NCBI GenBank assembly: GCA_040403095.1
Contig: JBBALI010000020.1
Location: 1 to 64,000, forward strand
Direction of reading: 5' to 3'
Origin: JAQVCM01 sp040403095
GTDB lineage: Bacteria > Bacteroidota > Bacteroidia > Flavobacteriales_D > Crocinitomicaceae
DNA length: 64,000 nt
Shown: piece after piece, positions 26,788 to 35,116 of the stretch
Numbering within the stretch: the first letter of the stretch is position 1
Layout of the letters: every line of letters starts with the position of its first letter
Notes under the pieces: generated by a model
Databases searched by the model: none
Seen by the model: only the letters and a program-made list of their open reading frames with translations
What the model was told of the DNA's origin: nothing
Made by a program: the position numbers and the translations under genes

Positions 26788-26795
26788 CAAAGATA
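26788..26795 (-). promoter_or_regulatory. -7 element (TATCTTTG) abutting the FUSC gene start
   Basis: The minus strand reads TATCTTTG, and only CGC separates it from the ATG. If it is the working promoter, the message would be leaderless or nearly so. No TTG at the -33 position was found. Confidence 0.45.
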
Positions 26796-26909
26796 GGAAT
26801 GATGTTCTGAATTTGCGGGCAGTTAATACTATTTTTAAGGTTTGTTAACTATCAATTTAATTTTTTGTAATCTTTTTATTTAGAATGATTCTTTGTAAGT
26901 GAAAAGTTA

Positions 26910-26917
26910 TATCTTTG
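26910..26917 (+). promoter_or_regulatory. -7 element (TATCTTTG) for the small Cys-rich gene
   Basis: TATCTTTGCA matches the extended Bacteroidota consensus and ends 21 nt before the ATG of the 47-residue gene. A TTG at 26893-26895 is too close (14 bp) to be an ideal -33 box. Confidence 0.6.
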
Positions 26918-26938
26918 CAGTGTCCAAAAATAGAACAA

Positions 26939-27082
26939 ATGCAACAACAAGTTTTACCGATTTCTCATGATATTTATAGTCAATCAGTGACTTGTAGTAA
27001 TTGCAGTTGTGGTAAGAAAAAAGATTGCTGCAAGAAATACAAAAGAAAAGGAGTTCATTGTAAAAAATGTCCAAAATTGTAA
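26939..27082 (+). CDS. 47-residue Cys/Lys-rich small protein
   Basis: An ATG at 26939 opens a 47-codon frame that ends TAA at 27080-27082. The first 17 residues are plain; the rest contains eight cysteines and many lysines, in the order C-x2-C-x-C, then CC, C, and C-x2-C (TCSNCSC, KDCCKKYK, VHCKKCPKL). The pattern looks metal-binding, although no standard zinc finger spacing fits. Support for it being real comes from a strong promoter-like TATCTTTG 21 nt upstream and a clean start. I do not know a named family. It lies just upstream of the barrel/GDPD-like/SUI1 operon and may be its first gene. Confidence 0.6.
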   Translation: MQQQVLPISHDIYSQSVTCSNCSCGKKKDCCKKYKRKGVHCKKCPKL

Positions 27083-27124
27083 TCAGTTGTAATTGACTTA
27101 TATTTGAAGTTAAATTCTTTTTCA

Positions 27125-27628
27125 ATGCGGTTATTGTTTGGTTTTTTATTCTTTTCAATACTTAAAATTTCTGCTCAATCTGAAAAAATAGAGTTTGTTG
27201 GTATGAGTGTTCAATACAATTCATTGGATTTGTTTGTTCTTACAAATTATGGTCATCAGTATAAGAAATTTGAATATAATTTTGGTTTTGGATTAGGAAT
27301 TAACCGCACATTTTTTCAAAAAAAAATACTCCCGGTTGCAGGTATTGCAGGCAGTTATTACTTTTTAAATAAAGATAGAATTCAGCTTGGCCCAACACTT
27401 TTGTATCAATTTAGTTATTTGAGGTTCAAAGGACAAGATAATATGGATCAATACTTCAATCAAATTTCCGCAGGTTATACTTTTGTTTTTGGGGAAAGGT
27501 TGAGAGTTTATCAATCAACATTTTACGGAGTAAATTTAGAGACTTATCATAGCACATATCTAAATAAGTACAAGACTTTAAATAGTTTGAAATTTTCAGC
27601 ACAAATTGGTTTGAAGTATGAATTATAG
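27125..27628 (+). CDS. small secreted/outer-membrane protein, probable barrel
   Basis: The ATG at 27125 gives 167 residues, starting with signal peptide MRLLFGFLFFSILKISAQS; a TTG start seven codons earlier is also open but gives a poorer signal. The rest shows alternating hydrophobic strands with many aromatic residues (YNFGFGLGI, GSYYFLNKD, LLYQFSYLRF, GLKYEL). It looks like an eight-strand outer-membrane barrel, but I do not recognise a family. The end overlaps the next gene by 11 bp, so the two are translationally coupled. Confidence 0.6.
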   Translation: MRLLFGFLFFSILKISAQSEKIEFVGMSVQYNSLDLFVLTNYGHQYKKFEYNFGFGLGINRTFFQKKILPVAGIAGSYYFLNKDRIQLGPTLLYQFSYLRFKGQDNMDQYFNQISAGYTFVFGERLRVYQSTFYGVNLETYHSTYLNKYKTLNSLKFSAQIGLKYEL

Positions 27629-28412
27629 ATTTTTGTTTTGCGCTATTTTACTGTTTTCTTGTAAAAAAAACGAAGATTTTTCAGATGTAAAAATCATTGC
27701 ACATGCTGCCAGTGGCCTAGAAAATCAAAATTCCATATTTCATGATAATTCAAAAGAAGCGGTTGAATTTGCGCTTGAAACAGCAGGATGCGATGGTGTA
27801 GAATTAGATGTTCAACTTTCATTATCCAATCATTTGTGGTTTTTTCATGACCAAACTATGGACAAAGAAACCAGCGAAAATGGTTGCATTCCGAATAAGG
27901 AAGATGCGATTTTAGCGCAAGTTGAATACAAAACGTTAAAGAAAGAAAAGCTTTTGTCGCTCCAAAATTTGCCAGTCAACTATTTTCAAAAAAAAGTGTT
28001 GATGTTAGACGTACGTCATTATGATTTATGCAAAAATCAAAACGTTGATCCATTGATTTTTTTCAATGAGATTGCAAATTACTCAGCGTTTTATACTGGA
28101 CAAATTGAGGTTAAAGTACTTTTAAGTAATCCTGAATGGTTAGTAAAATTTCAAGAATTGCCTTTTGAAATTTATTATTCAGGAGGCGATTTTAATGATG
28201 CCAGCAAAAAGTTGAACGATTATAATTTTGACGGCGTGGTGATTAAAAACGAGTATATTTCCAAAGATCAGGTAAAAGAGTTGCAGGCAGCAGGAAAAAA
28301 AGTGATTATCTTTGAAGTCAGATCGCCAAAGGGAATCAAAAGCGCCTTTAAAAAGCATCCTGATTTTTTGGTGACAGATGATTTAAGAGCAACAATTATA
28401 GAGAAATATTAA
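27618..28412 (+). CDS. GDPD-like lipoprotein with altered active site
   Basis: The 264-residue protein has a lipoprotein signal (MNYRFLFCAILLFSCKKN). It then shows a TIM-barrel fold resembling glycerophosphodiester phosphodiesterase: IIAHAASGLEN for the usual H-R-G...E-N, CDGVELDVQLS (E-x-D), and LWFFHDQTM (second His). The active-site Arg of H-R-G is Ala, so phosphodiester binding is probably changed or lost. It overlaps the preceding gene by 11 bp and shares one base with the SUI1 gene, forming one tight operon. The substrate is unknown. Confidence 0.72.
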   Translation: MNYRFLFCAILLFSCKKNEDFSDVKIIAHAASGLENQNSIFHDNSKEAVEFALETAGCDGVELDVQLSLSNHLWFFHDQTMDKETSENGCIPNKEDAILAQVEYKTLKKEKLLSLQNLPVNYFQKKVLMLDVRHYDLCKNQNVDPLIFFNEIANYSAFYTGQIEVKVLLSNPEWLVKFQELPFEIYYSGGDFNDASKKLNDYNFDGVVIKNEYISKDQVKELQAAGKKVIIFEVRSPKGIKSAFKKHPDFLVTDDLRATIIEKY

Positions 28413-28750
28413 TGGCAAAAAAGAAATTTACCAATGTAGTTTATTCTACAAATCCTAATTTCCAGTTTGAAGTTGAGGAGGAAGAATCTGTTGAGACACT
28501 TCCTAAAAATCAGCAAAAAATGTATGTTTCGATTGATAAAAAGCAAAGAGCTGGAAAAGAAGTAACTTTAATTGAAGGATTTATTGGATCGGAAGACGAT
28601 TTAAAGGAATTGGGAAAAATGCTCAAAAACAAATGTGGCGTTGGAGGATCTGTAAAAGACGGAGAAATTATCATTCAAGGAAATTTCAGAGATAAAGTCA
28701 TGGAATTACTTGTGAAAGATGGTTATCAAGTAAAGCGAAAAGGAGGTTAA
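28412..28750 (+). CDS. SUI1/eIF1-like translation factor (YciH family)
   Basis: The 112-residue protein carries the SUI1 fold over roughly its last 80 residues: KKQRAGKEVTLIEGFIGSEDDLKELGKMLKNKCGVGGSVKDGEIIIQGNFRDKVMELL is the family signature. The charged N-terminal 30 residues are variable. Bacterial YciH can act in start-codon fidelity on 30S subunits. Its start codon overlaps the previous stop by one base. The gene's presence in an operon of envelope proteins is odd but may simply reflect coupling. Confidence 0.92.
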   Translation: MAKKKFTNVVYSTNPNFQFEVEEEESVETLPKNQQKMYVSIDKKQRAGKEVTLIEGFIGSEDDLKELGKMLKNKCGVGGSVKDGEIIIQGNFRDKVMELLVKDGYQVKRKGG

Positions 28751-28754
28751 AAAA

Positions 28755-28824
28755 TCCTGATTCCGAAAATAAAACCAAAGGGAAAACCACTAACCCGTGA
28801 AATTATTTTTTTTCGGAATCAGGA
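28755..28824. repeat. long-stem hairpin after the SUI1 gene
   Basis: A 15-bp perfect stem (TCCTGATTCCGAAAA at 28755-28769 and its complement at 28810-28824) closes a 40-nt loop; four more A-T pairs can form after a bulge. A T-run inside the right arm is not a terminator tail, but on the minus strand the element is followed by TTTTTT. It could be a terminator variant, a small structured RNA or a MITE-like remnant. I see no direct repeats flanking it. Confidence 0.5.
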
Positions 28825-29028
28825 AATATTTTAAAACAAAACAAAATAAAACCAAAAAAACTATACTTCAAAAGTAAAGATTTTCCTATTTCGTTAATTA
28901 ATTAAAATCTTAACTGTGGATTTAATTGATTGATTAGTGCAGTTTTCCACTTGATTAGAAAAATCAAAATAAGATTAGAAAATTTCTGGTATTGCATTGT
29001 TTAAGCCATCGATTTCCACTTAAATCTT

Positions 29029-29036
29029 TATATTTG
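29029..29036 (+). promoter_or_regulatory. -7 element (TATATTTG) abutting the UDP-sugar dehydratase start
   Basis: TATATTTG ends 3 nt before the ATG at 29040, so a leaderless transcript is predicted. A clear -33 TTG is missing. The in-frame ATG at 28992 lies upstream of this box and gives a poor start. Confidence 0.45.
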
Positions 29037-29039
29037 TAT

Positions 29040-30914
29040 ATGATTTTTTCAAAGTCCAATACTCCAAGATGGATAATAAGCTTTTTAGATTTGTTTATAA
29101 GCTTATTTTCTTTGGCATTTGCTTATTTGATTCGATTTGATTTGAAAGCAAATGAAACCTTAATTGCAACTGAATGGGAAATATTATATAAATCTTTGCC
29201 AGTTTACATCATTGTGAAATGGCTTGTTTTCAATTTGTTTCAAGTGCATAAAGGCTTAGTCAGACACACTTCAACTGAAGATTTAAAGCGTATTTTTTAT
29301 GCGATTTCTACATCAAGTATTATATTCTTAACCTTTGGATTGATTCGTTGGAAATACTTAGATGGCTATTTCTTGTTTCCAAGTTCCGTGTTGGTTATGG
29401 AATTTTTGGTTAGTTTTTTCTTGATTATTTCTATGCGATTTTCTGTCAAGTTAATTTATCTTGAGTCAATAAAAAGCAAGGAAAATAAACAAAGAATATT
29501 GATTTACGGCGCTGGTGTCTCTGGTCTAATCACCAAAAGAACGATAGAAAAAGACAATCATATAAGTTATGAAATTGTTGGATTTGTGGATGATAATCCA
29601 AAGTTGAAAGGAACAAGATTAGAAGGAGTCAAAATTTTTCATGCTTCACAAACACGTAAATTAATTAAATCAGAAGGAGTTACAGAATTAATTATTGCAA
29701 TTCAAAATCCAAATGAGATTAACAGAAAGGAAATTGTAGAAATCTGTTTGGAAGAAAAAGTCAAAGTCCAACAAGTGCCGAGCGCTAAAAGCTGGATCAA
29801 CGGTGAATTTTCAACCAAGCAAATCAATAAAATCAGAATTGAAGATTTATTAGGAAGAAATCCAATTGTACTAAATGCGGATAAAATCGCAGCTGAATTG
29901 AAAAACAAGGTGATTTTGGTTACGGGCGCAGCTGGATCAATTGGTAGTGGAATTGTGAGGCAAGTTGCTGATTATGAGCCAAAATTAATTGTGCTTTTAG
30001 ACCAAGCAGAATCACCCTTGTACGATTTTCAGAATGAATTGAAATTTCAATTTCCCGATTTACATTTTGAGGTTGTCATAGGCGATATTCGAAATAAAGA
30101 ACGATTGAATCATTTGTTTGAAACATATAAACCTGCATTTGTATATCATGCTGCAGCTTATAAACATGTTCCTTTGATGGAGGATAATCCTACAGAGGCA
30201 GTGAGTACCAATATAGGTGGGACAAAAAAATTGGTTGATTTGGCGATTGAATATCAAGTTGAAAAGTTTGTAATGATTTCAACTGATAAGGCAGTGAATC
30301 CAACAAATGTTATGGGCGCCTCCAAACGCATTGCTGAAATGTATGCACAAACAAAAAATGGTGGATTTACCAAGTTTATTACCACAAGATTCGGCAATGT
30401 TTTGGGTTCCAATGGTTCGGTGATTCCGCTTTTCAAAAAGCAAATAGAGCAGGGCGGGCCAATCACCGTAACAGATGCCAATGTAACCCGATTTTTCATG
30501 ACTATTCCAGAAGCTTGTCAATTGGTTTTGGAAGCTGGTAACATGGGAAATGGCGGAGAGATTTTCGTTTTCGATATGGGAGAATCAGTGAAAATCATTG
30601 ATTTAGCTAAAAAAATGATACAATTGAGCGGATTGGAAGAAGGAAAAGACATTGAAATTAGGGTAACTGGTTTAAGACCAGGCGAGAAATTATATGAGGA
30701 GCTTTTAGCATCGGAAGAAAATACGATGTCAACCCATCATCCGCAGATTTTGATTGCAAAAATTCGTCCATTGAATGAAGAAATTTTACCAGAAATTGAA
30801 AATTTGATACAATTGTTTGATCATCAAAATAATGAGCTGATTGTTTCCAAAATGAAAACCTTGGTTCCAGAATTTATCAGTAATAATTCAGAATTTTCTA
30901 AACTAGACAAATGA
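29040..30914 (+). CDS. membrane UDP-GlcNAc 4,6-dehydratase-type (CapD/WbpM-like)
   Basis: The ATG at 29040 gives 624 residues. Four membrane helices (about 10-110) are followed by a first Rossmann-type region (ILIYGAGVSGLI at about 155) and then the SDR catalytic domain (from about 280). That domain has VTGAAGSIGSGIVRQV, VYHAAAYKHVPLMEDNP and STDKAVNPTNVMGASKR, where Met replaces Tyr as in WbpM/PglF dehydratases. Such enzymes make the 4-keto-6-deoxy intermediate of surface-glycan sugars such as QuiNAc or bacillosamine. It overlaps the next gene by 4 bp. Confidence 0.92.
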   Translation: MIFSKSNTPRWIISFLDLFISLFSLAFAYLIRFDLKANETLIATEWEILYKSLPVYIIVKWLVFNLFQVHKGLVRHTSTEDLKRIFYAISTSSIIFLTFGLIRWKYLDGYFLFPSSVLVMEFLVSFFLIISMRFSVKLIYLESIKSKENKQRILIYGAGVSGLITKRTIEKDNHISYEIVGFVDDNPKLKGTRLEGVKIFHASQTRKLIKSEGVTELIIAIQNPNEINRKEIVEICLEEKVKVQQVPSAKSWINGEFSTKQINKIRIEDLLGRNPIVLNADKIAAELKNKVILVTGAAGSIGSGIVRQVADYEPKLIVLLDQAESPLYDFQNELKFQFPDLHFEVVIGDIRNKERLNHLFETYKPAFVYHAAAYKHVPLMEDNPTEAVSTNIGGTKKLVDLAIEYQVEKFVMISTDKAVNPTNVMGASKRIAEMYAQTKNGGFTKFITTRFGNVLGSNGSVIPLFKKQIEQGGPITVTDANVTRFFMTIPEACQLVLEAGNMGNGGEIFVFDMGESVKIIDLAKKMIQLSGLEEGKDIEIRVTGLRPGEKLYEELLASEENTMSTHHPQILIAKIRPLNEEILPEIENLIQLFDHQNNELIVSKMKTLVPEFISNNSEFSKLDK

Positions 30915-31309
30915 AAATTGAACCAGCAAAAATACAAGTTCGATTCAGTGATTGTGACATGATGGGACATGTAAACAATGCCGTTTATTTGAGTTATTTT
31001 GAAATGGCGCGTATTTACTATTTTGGTATGCTTTTGGCAAAGGATCGTGATTGGAAAAAAGACGGTGTTTTGTTGAGAAAAAACGAAGTTGAATATTTGA
31101 AGCCAGTTTTATTGCACGATGTTCCAGAAATTTCAGTTTATTTAGATCACATTGGTACGAAGAGTTTTACTGTCGCTTATGAATTAAAAGTAAATGGAGA
31201 GTTGAGAACCATTGGGAACTCAGTTTTGGTTTGCTACAATTCTATTGAAAATAAGTCGTTTGAAGTATCGGATGAATTGCGTTTTGCTTTAGAAAAATTA
31301 AGAAAATAA
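30911..31309 (+). CDS. hotdog-fold acyl-CoA thioesterase
   Basis: The 132-residue protein has the 4HBT pattern. RFSDCDMMGHVNNAVYLSYFEMAR contains the active-site Asp and the following G-H-V-N segment. Members hydrolyse short or aromatic acyl-CoAs. It starts inside the last codons of the dehydratase (ATGA overlap), so it is translationally coupled, although the functional link is not obvious. The substrate is unknown. Confidence 0.88.
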   Translation: MKIEPAKIQVRFSDCDMMGHVNNAVYLSYFEMARIYYFGMLLAKDRDWKKDGVLLRKNEVEYLKPVLLHDVPEISVYLDHIGTKSFTVAYELKVNGELRTIGNSVLVCYNSIENKSFEVSDELRFALEKLRK

Positions 31310-31324
31310 TATTAAATTCAAATT

Positions 31325-32353
31325 ATGAATATTCGTAAATTTTTGATTGTACTAGTTTTAGGACTTTGTTCAACTTTTGTATTTGCTCAAGGCGATATTT
31401 CTGTAGGAAGTAAAAAGGCAAAATGCTATGAAAGAGCAGATGCTCAAAAAAACAAGAAATTTGTAGATTGGGAATGCGGTAAAATTGCTGGAATTGTAGA
31501 TTGTAATGAAAAATTAGAATACGATGAAGGAAGCAATACTATTTTTTCAGGTTCTTCAGGCTCTCCTTTTACTGGAAGATGTGAAACTTGTCACCAAAAT
31601 GGAATTTTAGAAAGAAGAATTACTTTCATGAATGGAAAAGAAGACGGTGCTGATACCACATATTATCAAACTGGCTGTTTGATGGTTATGCGAAATCACA
31701 TTTTGGGAAAAGAAAATGGAAAGTGGACATTTTTTTATGACAGTACGAATTATGTTGCTTGGGAAATGAATTATCAATTGGGTCAAAAACATGGAAGACA
31801 ATTGTTTTTCAGTCCAAAAGGCGATACAACTTTGGAGGAAAATTACAATAATGGTGTTTTAAATGGTGTGAAAAAAACTTATTTTAAAAATACCAAATTG
31901 GAAAAAGAGGTTCATTATAGACAAGGAATTATTGATGGCCCCTTTCTAGTTTATAACAAAGAAGGTAAATTGATTCAGAGTAGCAATTACAAGGAAGGCA
32001 AGAAAAATGGTGTTTTTACCTATTATTATGATGATGGAACTTTGTTGAGAACTGAAAATTGGATTTATGATGTTAAGAGTGGAGAATTTAAAACACTCTA
32101 TTACCAGGGAACGATTCAAAAGATCGAGAATTACAAAAAAGGTTTGAAAGAAGGTTGGTTTGAGGATCGAGATTCAGATCAAATTGTTAGACGCAGGGCT
32201 TTGTACAAAAAAGACGTGATGATAGAAGAACATATTTTTGATGATGAAGGCAAAGAAATAAGCACTTTCGGTGGAGCGGCGAAAAAAGGAGCCGAAGACG
32301 ATGCCATGCCAGCAGATCCCAAAAAGAAGAAAACAAAAAAAGAGAAAAAATAA
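31325..32353 (+). CDS. secreted MORN-repeat variant protein
   Basis: The 342-residue protein has a signal peptide (MNIRKFLIVLVLGLCSTFVFAQ) and tandem repeats of the MORN-variant (YwqK-like) type: LGKENGKWTFFYD, LGQKHGRQLFFSPKGD, YKEGKKNGVFTYYYDDG, KSGEFKTLYYQGT and KKGLKEGWFEDRD. These form a beta-sheet solenoid. The tail is strongly basic (PKKKKTKKEKK). The family is widespread in Bacteroidota; its role is not settled, and it may act in surface binding or as an antitoxin-like scaffold. It ends the dehydratase operon and converges with menF. Confidence 0.8.
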   Translation: MNIRKFLIVLVLGLCSTFVFAQGDISVGSKKAKCYERADAQKNKKFVDWECGKIAGIVDCNEKLEYDEGSNTIFSGSSGSPFTGRCETCHQNGILERRITFMNGKEDGADTTYYQTGCLMVMRNHILGKENGKWTFFYDSTNYVAWEMNYQLGQKHGRQLFFSPKGDTTLEENYNNGVLNGVKKTYFKNTKLEKEVHYRQGIIDGPFLVYNKEGKLIQSSNYKEGKKNGVFTYYYDDGTLLRTENWIYDVKSGEFKTLYYQGTIQKIENYKKGLKEGWFEDRDSDQIVRRRALYKKDVMIEEHIFDDEGKEISTFGGAAKKGAEDDAMPADPKKKKTKKEKK

Positions 32354-32355
32354 TT

Positions 32356-33336
32356 TTATAAATTTCTCATCACATTCAAAAGCGTTTGACTTTTGTTTTC
32401 TGTTTCTTCCCATTCCATTTCAGGAATAGATTGTGCTGTGAATCCTCCACCAATGTATAGATAAGTGTTTTTTTCTTGAATTTGGGCACATCTTAAATTT
32501 ACGAATAAGCGCGTAGAATTTTCAGAAATTAAGCCGATCATACCAGTGTATAAACCACGGTTGTGTGTTTCTAGTGTTTTTATCAACGCGATTGCTTCTG
32601 TTCTTGGTAAACCACTGACAGCAGGAGTTGGATGCAAATTCATCGCAATTTCAAGAGGCGAAATTGTGGAAATTTGAGCACAGATATCGGTTCGTAAGTG
32701 TTCTACCGGTCCTGCTTCAAAATCATAAGGGCCAATAATTTCAAGACTATCAACTTGCATTTTTTTGAGTTCATCAGCAATGAAATCAGTGACTAATTCT
32801 TGTTCAATGATTTCTTTTTCAGTCCATTCGATTTCTTCGTTAACTTTTTTAGTTCCTGCCAAAGACATGGTAAATAAATAATTATCGTGTGCTTCAAGCA
32901 ATACCTCTGGACTTGCACCAGTCCATGTTCCAATCAGTTTACTTGAAACCAAGTAAACCAAAGCGTTTGGATATTTGTCGCACAGTTCATTGAAAAGCTG
33001 TAATGTTTTACTTGTGTCAAAAAGAGTCGTTTTTATTCTTGAAAAAACTGCTTTTCCCAATTGAAGTTGCTGAATACAATTTAAAAATGAAGTAGCTTGA
33101 TTGAGGTATTCATTTTTGGTAAAAACGTAAGGTTTTTTTGTATCGAAATGGTTTTCAAAATCACTTGTTGTGCCACTTTCTCTAAAGATATAGCAGTTTT
33201 CTTTCAGGAAATCGGTAAAGATAAAACCATCGTTGAGATTTTCGAAATTAGATTTTTCTAAAATTCCTTCCAGTTGATTGATTTCACCTCCAGGATATCT
33301 AAAAAGTAAATAGTCTTTTGCGCTGGGATTTTCCAT
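32356..33336 (-). CDS. menF: isochorismate synthase-type chorismate-binding enzyme
   Basis: The 326-residue protein matches the C-terminal chorismate-binding domain: SPEVLLEAHDNYLFTMSLAGTK, GPVEHLRTDICAQ, LHPTPAVSGLPRTEAIALIK and the end block NLRCAQIQEKNTYLYIGGGF. These make up the isochorismate/anthranilate/salicylate synthase fold, with the Thr/Ala-rich patterns of MenF. It converts chorismate to isochorismate, the first step of menaquinone biosynthesis. The next gene upstream in the same direction is a hotdog thioesterase, 1 bp away, which fits DHNA-CoA hydrolysis in the same pathway. Confidence 0.88.
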   Translation of the reverse strand: MENPSAKDYLLFRYPGGEINQLEGILEKSNFENLNDGFIFTDFLKENCYIFRESGTTSDFENHFDTKKPYVFTKNEYLNQATSFLNCIQQLQLGKAVFSRIKTTLFDTSKTLQLFNELCDKYPNALVYLVSSKLIGTWTGASPEVLLEAHDNYLFTMSLAGTKKVNEEIEWTEKEIIEQELVTDFIADELKKMQVDSLEIIGPYDFEAGPVEHLRTDICAQISTISPLEIAMNLHPTPAVSGLPRTEAIALIKTLETHNRGLYTGMIGLISENSTRLFVNLRCAQIQEKNTYLYIGGGFTAQSIPEMEWEETENKSQTLLNVMRNL

Positions 33337-33337
33337 T

Positions 33338-33757
33338 CTATTTCTGAACGACCATTACGGTTAATCTTCCAGTACAAATTAATTTTTCAGTTTCAACACT
33401 GAAAATGTCAACTTGCCAAACATGTGTTCTTTTTCCAGCATGCACAATTTTTCCAATCGCTTTTACAAGACCAGATTTTACACCCCCGATATGATTTGCA
33501 TTGATTTCCAAACCAACTGGAAATTCATTTTGAAGGTCGCAAAGTAGGGCAGAACCAATAGATCCGATACTTTCAATCAAAACAGCACTTGCGCCGCCAT
33601 GCAGTAAACCCATTGGTTGGTGCGTTCGGCTATCTACAGGCATTGTTGCAACGACATAATCTTCGCCAACTTCAACACATTGAATGTCTAGCAATTCCAT
33701 CATCGTATTGCGATTCATCGCGTTGATTTTTGTCAAATCGGTTGTGTTCCATTTCAT
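33338..33757 (-). CDS. hotdog thioesterase, probable DHNA-CoA thioesterase
   Basis: The 139-residue PaaI-type hotdog protein has HQPMGLLHGGASAVLIESIGSIGSAL, which holds the active-site Gly-Gly and Glu pattern of MenI/YdiI. It is 1 bp upstream of the isochorismate synthase gene, so DHNA-CoA hydrolysis in menaquinone synthesis is the best inference. Other aromatic acyl-CoA thioesters are possible. Two copies of the 41-bp repeat lie upstream, pointing toward this start. Confidence 0.8.
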   Translation of the reverse strand: MKWNTTDLTKINAMNRNTMMELLDIQCVEVGEDYVVATMPVDSRTHQPMGLLHGGASAVLIESIGSIGSALLCDLQNEFPVGLEINANHIGGVKSGLVKAIGKIVHAGKRTHVWQVDIFSVETEKLICTGRLTVMVVQK

Positions 33758-33822
33758 GGTGTAAAATTAAGGAAATGTTTGTAAGGAATGGTAATGTTTT
33801 GAAAATGAATTTCTATGGAATA

Positions 33823-33863
33823 CTGTAAAATAAGGTGTTTAAGTGATTCTAACGGATAAAAAC
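33823..33863 (-). repeat. 41-bp dispersed element, copy A
   Basis: The minus strand begins GTTTTTATCC-GTTAGAA and continues TCACTT; the end ACAG diverges from ATTG in the other copies. It keeps the same length without gaps. It ends 66 bp before the thioesterase start and points toward it. Confidence 0.65.
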
Positions 33864-34002
33864 GCTTAAATTTCTGAAAGCTTTTAAGTATAAATTATAC
33901 AAAAATTTAGATTACTATTTTTCTAAATAAATTCCAATTATACAATCTGTTTTACATTGGATTCAGTTGTAAAAAATAAATTTTTGAAATTTATCAAAAC
34001 CT

Positions 34003-34043
34003 CAATAAAATCAGTACTCTAAGTGATTCTAACCGATAAAAAC
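34003..34043 (-). repeat. 41-bp dispersed element, copy B
   Basis: The minus strand begins GTTTTTATCG-GTTAGAATCAC and ends ATTTTATTG, close to the consensus. It is 180 bp upstream of copy A in direct orientation. Compared with the copies at 53 kb, its core GTTTTTATCGGTTAGAATC is identical to copy E. Confidence 0.75.
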
Positions 34044-34405
34044 CCTTAAGTTCTGTAGCGTTTTGAATTTGATTTTTAAATTTGTTAATTCATAAATCCG
34101 TGCCGAATAGATAATAATATCTTATACAGTTTTTGGTTTTTCCTGATTTTTTCAAATTTAGATAGGTTAAAAGCAATCGATTTTGACTGTAAATATACTT
34201 TTGGTGCGAAATAATTTTTATTTTTTATCGGTAGCCTTTTTTTTTATTTTTTTATTAAAGTTGAAGTCAATAATCTACTTAAGTTTTTTCTGATCCATAG
34301 ACTCCAAAGTTGGTGCTTTTTTCTCCAACTATACAATTAAGTTTATATCAAAATTATTTAGGTCAATATTACTTTCAAATGCAACCAATATCAACTTCTG
34401 CTTTC

Positions 34406-35116
34406 TCACGAATACAACCCCCCATTCAAATTCACCGTCTGCCCAGTCACAAATCCCGCTTCATCCGAAATCAAAAATTCAATCGTTTTGGCAAGTGTTT
34501 CAGGATTTCCAAGTGTATTCATCGGAACTTGTTTCAACAATTCAGCCTGCACTTCAGATGGCACGTCATCGATCATACCGGTGTTGAAATAGCCGAGCGC
34601 GATGGCGTTGACTGAAATCTGAAATTTCGCCAATTCTTTTGATAAGGTTTTGGTCAGTCCGATCAATCCTGCTTTGGATGCGGCGTAGGCAGAAGTACCC
34701 ACAAATCCGGTTTGTGCAACAACTGAGGTAATGTTAATGATGCGTCCAAAAGTGTTGGCGCGCATGCTTGGAATCACGGCTTGCGACAAGAAAAACGGTG
34801 CGTTCAAATTGATTGCCATTGTTTGGTTCCATTCTTCAGCGGTGGTTTTCCACGAAACGTTACTTTTGGAAATTCCTGCGTTGTTGATCAACACATCAAT
34901 GCGACCAAAGCGCGCAATTGTTTGGTCAACTAATGATTTCAAATCTTCAGGATTGGTCAAATCGCTTGCAACTGTAAGTACATTCGGATTTGCATTTTCG
35001 ATGGAATGTTGGTTGTACTGCAACACCAAAAAATGCCCTTGATTTTCAAAATATTTGGCAATATGTGTTCCCAATGCGCCAGAAGCGCCAGTCAATACAA
35101 TTACTTTTTTTTCCAT
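34406..35116 (-). CDS. SDR-family 3-oxoacyl-ACP reductase-like
   Basis: ATG 35116 gives 236 residues. The Rossmann start LTGASGALGTHIAKYF, the NNAG motif (LINNAGISKSN) and the Ser...Tyr-x3-Lys catalytic set (ITSVVAQTG ... AYAASKAG) mark a FabG-type short-chain dehydrogenase. The terminal FVTGQTVNLNGGL is also typical. It overlaps the 35101-35988 gene by 16 bp, so it is the third gene of a coupled operon with a FemAB-like and a deacetylase gene. In that setting a sugar or acyl-chain ketoreductase role is more likely than housekeeping fatty-acid synthesis. Confidence 0.9.
   Translation of the reverse strand: MEKKVIVLTGASGALGTHIAKYFENQGHFLVLQYNQHSIENANPNVLTVASDLTNPEDLKSLVDQTIARFGRIDVLINNAGISKSNVSWKTTAEEWNQTMAINLNAPFFLSQAVIPSMRANTFGRIINITSVVAQTGFVGTSAYAASKAGLIGLTKTLSKELAKFQISVNAIALGYFNTGMIDDVPSEVQAELLKQVPMNTLGNPETLAKTIEFLISDEAGFVTGQTVNLNGGLYS

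Larger units (their letters stand above)
33758..34405. other. gene-free stretch of about 650 bp with two 41-bp repeat copies
   Basis: No coding frame here looks real. Two copies of the 41-bp element (33823-33863 and 34003-34043, both read on the minus strand) sit upstream of the thioesterase gene. TTTTTATCGGTAG at 34222-34234 matches part of the same core on the plus strand. Long T-runs near 34236-34255 are simple AT sequence. No tRNA, promoter box or hairpin of note was seen. Confidence 0.8.

Noticed and set aside
26907..27158. 83-residue minus-strand frame across the small Cys-rich gene
   Set aside because: The plus-strand frame has a -7 promoter, an ATG and ordered cysteines; this one has neither and no recognisable domain.
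34310..34615. 101-residue plus-strand frame at the end of the gene-free stretch
   Set aside because: Half lies opposite the SDR gene end and the rest is low-complexity without domain or promoter.
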